From Amycolatopsis nivea (GTDB lineage Bacteria > Actinomycetota > Actinomycetes > Mycobacteriales > Pseudonocardiaceae), in contig NZ_SDLT01000043.1 of assembly GCF_004522235.1 (NCBI RefSeq), positions 21,594 through 85,593 of the forward strand: a stretch of 64,000 nt of DNA, in the 5' to 3' direction. Every line of letters starts with the position of its first letter. Position 1 is the stretch's first letter. Positions 59,001 through 64,000 of the stretch are shown in pieces. A program made the position numbers and the translations under genes. The notes beneath the pieces were generated by a model, which was not told the DNA's origin, ran no database searches, and saw only the letters and a list, made by a program, of their open reading frames with translations.

Positions 59001-59598
59001 GCTGGGCCTGTACGTGTCGGCGCACCCGCTCGACGGGGCCGAGCGCATCCTGCGCAAACACGCGCCGAAGCCGATCGCTGCGCTGCTCGCCGACCCGCCG
59101 AAGGAGGGCGAGGTCGTCATCTCCGGCCTGCTCACCTCGCTCGAACGCCGGGTCAACAAGAAGGGCGAGCCCTGGGCGATCTGCACCGTCGAGGACATGG
59201 ACGCCGCGCTCGAGGTGCTGTTCTTCGCCAAGGCGTACTCGATGTTCGCCGCGGACCTGGTCGAGGACAACGCGGTGCTGGTGAAGGGCCGGGTCAACTG
59301 GCGCGAGGACAAGATGTCGGTGTTCGGCGGCGGGCTCGTGCCGCTGGACCTGTCCGAGATCGGCAACGGCGACGAGGAACCGCCGCTGGTGCTGCTGGCC
59401 GCCGCGGAGAAGATCGACCAGGCCGTGGTCAGCGAGCTGAAGTCGACGCTGCTGGCGCACAAGGGCGATACGCCGGTGCACCTCAAGCTCGTCGGCAAGA
59501 ACCAGACGGTCTTCGCGCTTTACGATTACCCGGTGAAGGTCAGTTCGATGCTCATCGGTGAGCTCAAGGGCATCCCTGGGATCACCGCCAACACCTGA
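56008..59598 (+). CDS. dnaE1: DNA polymerase III alpha subunit
   Basis: 1196-residue replicative polymerase. The N-terminal PHP domain starts HLHVHTEYSMLDG (about 8-20) and keeps TDHGNMYG and later His residues, consistent with a proofreading PHP exonuclease as in mycobacterial DnaE1. Catalytic Asp423 and Asp425 lie in PDIDIDF. An OB domain near 1030-1110 and a short C-terminal tail follow. GTG 56008 has GGGGAGG ten bases upstream. Codon usage is mosaic: G/T-ending in about the first 930 bp and around 58.5-58.8 kb, C-ending elsewhere. Stop overlaps the MFS start (TGATG). Confidence 0.97.
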   Translation: MSNDSFVHLHVHTEYSMLDGAAKIGPLFAEAARLNMPAVGMTDHGNMYGGDEFYQTSKKHGIKPIIGIEAYIAPESRFHKKPVFWGQASQRGSDEFGEGGDVSGGGAYTHMTMVAGNATGLRNLFKLSSLASIQGYYRKPRMDRELIAENASGIIATTGCPSGEVQTRLRLGQREAAIQAASDYKDIFGAGNFFLELMDHGLPIERSVREGLLEIGKLLDLPPLATNDSHYVTKDQADTHSALLCVQAGKTLNDPTRFKFDGDGYFLKSAEEMREYWDREVPGAADNTLLIAERVESYEDVYTHKDRMPVFDVPEGHTDASWLRHQVAEGLKWRFPEGIPDGYEERCDYELGVIEGKGFPSYFLITADLIQHAREVGILVGPGRGSAAGALVAYALGITNLDPIPQKLLFERFLNPERMSMPDIDIDFDDRRRGEMIRYATDKYGSDRVAQVITFGTIKTKAAIKDSARVHFGQPGYSIADRISKALPPPIMAKDIPLSGIVDSKHERYAEAAEVRTLVETDEECKTIFDTARGLEGLIRNAGVHACAVIMSSEPLTDAIPVWQRDDGSIITGWDYPSCEAIGLLKMDFLGLRNLTVIGDALENIKANRGEEIDLDRLGFDDPEAYKLLGRGDTLGVFQLDGGAMRDLLRRMQPTGFEDIIAVLALYRPGPMGMNAHNDYADRKNNRQQIKPIHPQLEEPLREILSETYGLIVYQEQIMQIAQKVAGYTMGRADTLRRAMGKKKKEVLEKEYEGFEEGMKSSPLVEGGFSPEAVKALWDTILPFAGYAFNKSHAAAYGLIAYWTAYLKSNYTAEYMAALLTSVGDNKDKSAIYLSECRRLGIKVLPPDVNESALRFAAVGNDIRFGLGAVRNVGANVVESIIKTREEKGKYSSFTEFLDKSELVACNKRVIESLIKAGAFDSMGHTRLSMIQVHEDAVEAVVPLKRQEAMGQFDLFGSFGADDGDAAEAAPSSSPLAHLKFGEEEYPRKQLLAYEREMLGLYVSAHPLDGAERILRKHAPKPIAALLADPPKEGEVVISGLLTSLERRVNKKGEPWAICTVEDMDAALEVLFFAKAYSMFAADLVEDNAVLVKGRVNWREDKMSVFGGGLVPLDLSEIGNGDEEPPLVLLAAAEKIDQAVVSELKSTLLAHKGDTPVHLKLVGKNQTVFALYDYPVKVSSMLIGELKGIPGITANT

Positions 59599-61067
59599 TG
59601 ACCGGGGCGGAGCCGGATCCCCGCCGCTGGCGGGCGCTCGCGGTCACCCTCGCCGCCGGGTTCATGACGCTGCTGGACGTCAGCATCGTCAACACGGCTC
59701 TGCCCTCGATCCAGCGCGACTTGAACACCGGCGCGGGCACCATCCAGTGGGTGGTCTCGGGCTACGCGCTCGCCTTCGGCCTGGTCCTGGTCACCGGCGG
59801 CAGGCTCGGCGACGCGCTGGGCCGCCGCCGGATGTTCCTCATCGCGCTGGCGGCGTTCGTCGCGACGAGCGCGCTCGCCGGCGCGGCCCCCGACCCGGCG
59901 ACCCTCGTCGCCGCCCGGCTGGCCCAGGGCTGCGCCGCGGGCATGCTGACGCCGCAGAACAGCGGCCTGATCCAGGATCTGTTCCACGGCGCCGAGCGCG
60001 GGCGGGCGTTCGGCATGTTCGGCGCGGTCGTCGGCATCTCCACCGCGGTCGGGCCGGTGCTCGGCGGCGTGATCCTCGCGCTGTTCGGAGACCCGGACGG
60101 CTGGCGGTGGGTGTTCTACGTGAACGTGCCGATCGGCGCGATCGCGTTCGGGCTCGCGATGAAGCTGCTGCCGCGCACAGACCGGCGAAAACTCCGGCTG
60201 CGCACGGAAATCGACTACGCCGGGATCGTGCTGCTGGCCGTCGCGGTGCTCGGGGTGCTGCTGCCGCTCGTGCAATCCGAACGGGGCGGGTTCGGCCGGT
60301 TCTGGTGGCTGTTCGGGGTGGCGATCGTCTTCGGCGCGGCCTTCGTGTGGTGGGAACGGCGCGTCGTGCGCAAGAACCGGCCGCCGTTGCTGGACATCCG
60401 GCTCTTCACCGGCACTCCGGGCTACGCGAGCGGCGCGGCGGTCGGGGCACTGTACTTCTGCGGGTTCGCCGGGATCTGGCTGGTGTTCGCGCTCTTCTTC
60501 CAGCAGGGCCTCGGCTACACGCCGCTGCAGTCGGGGCTGGCTGTCACGCCGTTCGCGCTGAGCTCGGCTGTGACAGCAGCCGTCGCCGGACGGCTCGTGG
60601 CCCGGTTCGGCCGGAAGCTGACCGTCATGGGCCTGAGCATCGTCGCGCTCTCGCTGCTTTCGGTGGGATTGGTCGTGCAGCTGGTGCCGCCGTCGGCCGC
60701 GGGATTCGCGGTGGCCGGACCGTTGCTGATCGGCGGGATCGGCGGCGGGATGGTGATCTCGCCGAACACGACGCTCACCCTCGAATGCGTGCCGAACCGG
60801 CTGGCCGGCGTCGCCGGGGGAGCGCTGCAGACCGGCCAGCGGATCGGCACCGCGATCGGCACGGCCGTGCTGGCGTCGGTGTTCGAATCGGTGGTCGCGA
60901 CCGCCGGGCACCAGACCGCGCTCACCGCGGCGATGTGCTGCGCGGGCGGGCTCACCCTGGTCGCGCTGGCTTTCGCGACCCTGGAACTCCGCGCCCGCCG
61001 GCGGCGTGCCATCCTGACGGAGGACCAGCAAGCGGCGCAGTCCGCGGCGAATATTCACCGAACGTGA
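59598..61067 (+). CDS. MFS drug:proton antiporter, DHA2 (EmrB/QacA) family
   Basis: 489-residue membrane transporter with 14 predicted segments. Motif LLDVSIVNTALPSIQRDL (about 24-41) and GRLGDALGRRRMF (about 68-80, motif A) are diagnostic of the DHA2 subfamily; WRWVFYVNVPIGA near 168 is motif C/D2. ATG 59598 shares its A with the dnaE TGA stop, so it is translationally coupled to dnaE, an odd pairing with no obvious functional reason. The substrate is unknown. Confidence 0.93.
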   Translation: MTGAEPDPRRWRALAVTLAAGFMTLLDVSIVNTALPSIQRDLNTGAGTIQWVVSGYALAFGLVLVTGGRLGDALGRRRMFLIALAAFVATSALAGAAPDPATLVAARLAQGCAAGMLTPQNSGLIQDLFHGAERGRAFGMFGAVVGISTAVGPVLGGVILALFGDPDGWRWVFYVNVPIGAIAFGLAMKLLPRTDRRKLRLRTEIDYAGIVLLAVAVLGVLLPLVQSERGGFGRFWWLFGVAIVFGAAFVWWERRVVRKNRPPLLDIRLFTGTPGYASGAAVGALYFCGFAGIWLVFALFFQQGLGYTPLQSGLAVTPFALSSAVTAAVAGRLVARFGRKLTVMGLSIVALSLLSVGLVVQLVPPSAAGFAVAGPLLIGGIGGGMVISPNTTLTLECVPNRLAGVAGGALQTGQRIGTAIGTAVLASVFESVVATAGHQTALTAAMCCAGGLTLVALAFATLELRARRRRAILTEDQQAAQSAANIHRT

Positions 61068-61232
61068 CCACGCAACGCTGATCCTGCCTATTCGGTGAGC
61101 TACTTACCGCCACCAGGTGATACTCCATCCGGGTGACAGGTGACCTTCGCCCCTAGTGCTACTCAGAGCAACCGAGTAGACCTTATGGAGCCTTCAGAAC
61201 GGCACTTTGGCTACCGACAGTGGCAATTCGCT

Positions 61233-61257
61233 CGATCGACCGGGGATGGGTCGATCG
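61233..61257. other. Inverted repeat CGATCGACC / GGTCGATCG
   Basis: Perfect 9-bp arms around a 7-nt spacer, 165 bp after the MFS gene, in the 61068-61564 gap. Could be an operator or weak terminator. No gene in this gap is convincing on either strand. Confidence 0.4.
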
Positions 61258-61405
61258 GCCGGACGGCCCGGGAGTCCGAAGTTCCGGGGAATGGACACCC
61301 GGAGTCGCATCCCGGTACGAAATTCGTCGGCGTCCGCGGGGGACCGTACGGCGAATCGCCGGGGCACTGCCCGGAGTGGCAGGCCGAGTGCGTGCGAAGG
61401 CAACG

Positions 61406-61440
61406 GGGCGGGCCCGGGCGAGGGGGAACCGGGCCCGCCC
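61406..61440 (+). terminator. Hairpin followed by T-rich tract
   Basis: Perfect 12-bp stem GGGCGGGCCCGG/CCGGGCCCGCCC (61406-61417 with 61429-61440), followed by GCCTTTCTTCC. Likely ends dnaE/MFS transcription. Confidence 0.65.
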
Positions 61441-61506
61441 GCCTTTCTTCCTCCCCGGCCTTCCCTCGGTTCCGCGAGGCTCCGGAACGCCGGGGCCGCC
61501 GCGCGC

Positions 61507-61537
61507 TTGACCTTCCCCTCGGGGCTGGCCCCACGCT
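61507..61537 (+). promoter_or_regulatory. MerR-type promoter with 19-bp spacer
   Basis: TTGACC (61507-61512) and CACGCT (61532-61537) are 19 bp apart, the long spacing typical of MerR-controlled promoters. An imperfect dyad (CCTTCCCC / GGGGCTGG) lies in the spacer. It precedes the merR gene, indicating autoregulation. Confidence 0.6.
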
Positions 61538-61564
61538 CAGGGTGTTCCGAACGAGGGAGAACCC

Positions 61565-62374
61565 ATGCCGGACCTGCTGACCATCGGCGCGTTCGCACGC
61601 CTGGCCCGCCTTTCGCCCAAAGCGCTGCGGCTGTACGACGAGACGAACCTGCTGCCGCCTGCCCGCGTCGACCCGGACACCGGCTACCGCTGGTACTCGC
61701 CGGACCAGCTCGAGCGGGCGCGCCGCGTCGTCCAGCTGCGCCGGATCGGGATGCCGCTGCCGCGGATCCGGACCGTCCTCGACCTGCCGCCGGAAGCGGC
61801 GGCGGCCGAGGTCCGCGCGTACTGGGACGAGCAGGAGCGGGAGTGGCGCGCCAAGCGGGAACTCGCCGGGTTCTTCCTCGACCGACTGGCCGGGAAGGAA
61901 ACCCCGATGTACGACGTGTCCGTTCGCGAAATGCCCGCCCGCACGCTGCTCGTCGCCTCCGAGCACCTGACCGCCGACCGGATCGGCGCATTCGCCGCCC
62001 CGCTGTTCGCGTTCTTCGGCGGCCCGGCGGTCCCGCGTCCGTCCGGCGATGCCGGAAGGCCTTTCCTGCGCTACTACGGGGAAATCAGCGATGACAGCGA
62101 CGGCTTGGTCGAATTCTGCTGTCCAATCGACCCCGACGGCGGGGACATCGCCTTCCCGGACATGACGCTCAGCAGCGACGACGCGGGCCGCGAGGCGTAC
62201 GTCACCGTGCCGAAAGCGAACATGAATACCGCGCTCGGGGCCGAATCGCTGCACCGCTGGCTGACCGACCGGGACGTGCGGGCCGACTGGAAGCCGCGGC
62301 AGATCTTCCTCTGCGATCCCGGACAGGCCGCCCTCGACGATCCGGTCTTCGAACTGGCGGTCCGGCTGCGCTGA
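61565..62374 (+). CDS. MerR family regulator with GyrI-like effector domain
   Basis: 269-residue cytoplasmic regulator. The N-terminal MerR winged helix (TIGAFARLARLSPKALRLYDE, core 6-25; then TGYRWYSPDQLERA) leads to a coiled linker (about 70-110). A C-terminal domain (about 115-269) shows the GyrI/BltR-type small-molecule-binding pattern (REMPARTLLVASEHL). Ligand-driven activation of its own or a pump promoter is the family rule. ATG 61565 follows GAGGGAGA. The MFS pump gene lies 500 bp upstream and could be a target. Confidence 0.9.
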   Translation: MPDLLTIGAFARLARLSPKALRLYDETNLLPPARVDPDTGYRWYSPDQLERARRVVQLRRIGMPLPRIRTVLDLPPEAAAAEVRAYWDEQEREWRAKRELAGFFLDRLAGKETPMYDVSVREMPARTLLVASEHLTADRIGAFAAPLFAFFGGPAVPRPSGDAGRPFLRYYGEISDDSDGLVEFCCPIDPDGGDIAFPDMTLSSDDAGREAYVTVPKANMNTALGAESLHRWLTDRDVRADWKPRQIFLCDPGQAALDDPVFELAVRLR

Positions 62375-62475
62375 GGCGTCCGGTTTCACCCGGTTCCGGC
62401 TGCTCGGGATGTCGCGCTCGCGCCGCGCCGTCGATCATGTTGGGATGGCCGCGTTCTGCGGAAAGGGGAGCGCAC

Positions 62476-63666
62476 ATGGCCCACGAATCAGTGCCGGGCA
62501 ACCGGATCCGGGTGTGGTACCGGCCGATGCGACCACGCGACACCAGCGAAGGGCACCGCGCGTCAACGCCGCTGGAGCTGCTGTTCGACCTGTGTTTCGT
62601 GGTCGCCGTCGGCCAGGCTGCCGCGCAGCTGCACCACGCGCTTTCCGAGGGGCACGTCGGGCACGGGGTGCTCAGCTTCGGGATGGTGTTCTTCGCGATC
62701 TGGTGGGGCTGGCTGAACTTCAGCTGGTTCGCGTCGGCGTTCGACACCGACGACGTGCCCTATCGCCTGGCCACTCTCGTCCAGATCGGCGGCGGTCTGA
62801 CCGTCGCGGCCGGCGTGGACAAAGCCTTCGAGGGCGACTTCACGATCGTGGTCATCGGGTACGTCCTGATGCGGTTGGCCGCGGTCACGCAGTGGCTCCG
62901 CGCGGCGCGGCAGTCACCGGAAATCCGCACGACCGCGTACTTCTACGCGGCAGGCATCACGCTCTGCCAGATCCTGTGGATCGCCCGGCTGGCACTGCCC
63001 GGCACTGCTGGGTTCATCGGCTTCTTCGTGGTGCTGGTCCTGGAACTCGCGGTGCCCGCGGTAGCGGAGGCGCGAACGACCACGCCGTGGCACTCGCACC
63101 ACATCGCCGAGCGGTACGGGCTTTTCACGCTGATCGTGCTCGGCGAAACCGTGCTCAGCGCCACCAACGCGGTGAAGGAGGGGATCGCGGAGGGGGAGCA
63201 CACCGGCGAGCTCGTGTCGCTGGCCGTCGCCGGCCTGGTCCTGGTGTTCTCGATGTGGTGGCTGTATTTCGACCAGCCGGGGCACGCCCGCCTCGAACGC
63301 GGCAACTCGCGGTGGACCGCGTTGAGCTGGGGGTACGGCCACTACCTGATTTTCGGTTCGGCCGCGGCGGTCGGCGCCGGACTGGAACTGGCGGTCGGAT
63401 TCGACAGCGGGCAGGTGCACGTCAGCGGCATCGTGACGGCGCTGGCCGTGACGATCCCGGTCGCGGTCTTCCTGCTGAGCGTGTGGCTGCTGCACATCGG
63501 CCCGACGAACGAATGCCGCCCGATCGCGATCGGCTTCCCGGCGGCCGCGGTGCTCGTGCTCGCCGCGTCGTTCGGCCCGGCGCCGATCCACGTGACGGCG
63601 GCCCTCGCGGCGATCCTCGTCGGCGTCACGGTGATCGCGACGCACGGCGAGCGCGAGCCCGGCTGA
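62476..63666 (+). CDS. Low temperature requirement protein A (LtrA) family membrane protein
   Basis: 396-residue membrane protein with about 10-11 segments. The family hallmark STPLELLFDLCFVVAVGQAA (about 30-49) and later WHSHHIAERYGLFTLIVLGE (about 195-214) are clear. LtrA was named in Listeria for growth at low temperature, but its activity is unknown. ATG 62476 follows AAAGGGGAG; an upstream in-frame ATG at 62437 lacks a site. It runs toward the rRNA operon. Confidence 0.92.
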   Translation: MAHESVPGNRIRVWYRPMRPRDTSEGHRASTPLELLFDLCFVVAVGQAAAQLHHALSEGHVGHGVLSFGMVFFAIWWGWLNFSWFASAFDTDDVPYRLATLVQIGGGLTVAAGVDKAFEGDFTIVVIGYVLMRLAAVTQWLRAARQSPEIRTTAYFYAAGITLCQILWIARLALPGTAGFIGFFVVLVLELAVPAVAEARTTTPWHSHHIAERYGLFTLIVLGETVLSATNAVKEGIAEGEHTGELVSLAVAGLVLVFSMWWLYFDQPGHARLERGNSRWTALSWGYGHYLIFGSAAAVGAGLELAVGFDSGQVHVSGIVTALAVTIPVAVFLLSVWLLHIGPTNECRPIAIGFPAAAVLVLAASFGPAPIHVTAALAAILVGVTVIATHGEREPG

Positions 63667-63719
63667 CCGGCTTCCGGCCGCGACCGCCGGATCGACGCAG
63701 GTCAGCGGCTTGGCGCGAA

Positions 63720-64000
63720 AAAAGGGACCCCCCTGTTCGAGGGCTGTTTCGGGGCGTGTAATGTTCTCTTCGTCGCCAGGGAGACCGGGCGGCCGCCGGG
63801 AACACGAACCAAGCTCCCACAGTAGTGGTAGAGTGGGTGGTCCCAAACCTCCGGAGCTGAACCAGCCCCCGACGAAGCCTCGAGCTTCCCAGGGTGTAGA
63901 GTTGGACTCCGGAAAAACAAAAGCTTGAAATAACGCATCGAGCTTGGCCTGGTTGATTACGGGGCTGGTTCGGGGTGTGTTGCTTGAGAACTCAACAGTG
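63720..64000 (+). promoter_or_regulatory. rRNA operon leader with several promoters; 16S gene begins beyond the window
   Basis: The end of the window reads GTTGCTTGAGAACTCAACAG, the conserved actinobacterial segment just upstream of 16S rRNA that is involved in antitermination and processing. Upstream are several -10-like boxes, TAATGT (63759-63764), TAGAGT (63829-63834) and TAGAGT (63897-63902), consistent with tandem rrn promoters. No protein gene is credible in 63667-64000. Confidence 0.8.

Noticed and set aside
55846..59481. 1211-codon open frame antisense to dnaE
   Set aside because: Typical GC-rich shadow: composition is Arg/Leu/Asp/Val biased, no domain is recognisable, and dnaE on the other strand is certain.
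61140..61580. 146-codon + strand reading frame before merR
   Set aside because: Overlaps the hairpins and the MerR promoter, low-complexity composition, no plausible start signal.

Overview
The window is a stretch of chromosome from a very GC-rich actinomycete, most likely a Pseudonocardiaceae member close to Amycolatopsis. This is inferred from GTG/TTG starts, C/G-ending codons, a FasR-fabD-fabH-acpP-fabF locus, aceE next to DUF3052-ahpE (the mycobacterial Rv2241/Rv2239c/Rv2238c order), an Lsr2-type protein and mycobacterial-style oxidoreductases. No insertion sequence, prophage or CRISPR array was seen. It is core and house-keeping DNA with short accessory cassettes and many repeated intergenic elements.

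Layout. 1-2.1 kb: DEAD-box helicase (cut by the window edge) and a RIO-type kinase. 2.2-6.0 kb: FAD monooxygenase with a decayed tandem array of its own 3' end, its divergent TetR, and an aldo/keto reductase. 6.1-11.5 kb: two FAD oxidoreductases, YaaA, a double GNAT protein, a VOC protein. 11.6-19.8 kb: proS with a membrane protein, a rhomboid-like/LPG-synthase fusion, a HAD phosphatase, a YjbQ protein, and a NarL-type two-component pair. 20.1-25.3 kb: fatty-acid desaturase plus ferredoxin-type reductase under a divergent DesT/FabR-like repressor, a lipoate-ligase-like gene, and an unusual Lsr2-H1 hybrid. 25.4-31.8 kb: disulfide oxidoreductase, TetR, a giant low-complexity membrane protein, DUF3145. 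31.8-37.1 kb: the type II fatty-acid synthase locus. 37.2-43.6 kb: NatAB-like ABC exporter, small membrane proteins, PnuC, LldD-like oxidase. 43.7-48 kb: aceE, DUF3052, ahpE, tRNA-Val(TAC). 48.2-55.7 kb: PLP enzyme and GntR, phosphoesterase, CocE-type hydrolase, and a translationally coupled gntR-ansP-asparaginase operon. 56-63.7 kb: dnaE, MFS pump, MerR, LtrA. The right edge is the leader of an rRNA operon.

Themes across genes. At least seven genes look leaderless, each with a TANNNT box 6-7 nt before the start codon. A hairpin family built on GTGAGGGGAACCC sits at four operon ends. A second intergenic element occurs twice with nearly identical right blocks. Zones with strong G/T excess on the + strand surround that element and two tandem arrays, whatever the direction of the genes. 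A 13-bp motif GTCC-N5-GGAC recurs in coding DNA, nearly always in one reading phase. Lipid genes are prominent: FAS II, a DesT-like desaturase switch, a phospholipid aminoacyltransferase-like protein, pyruvate dehydrogenase and lipoate metabolism.
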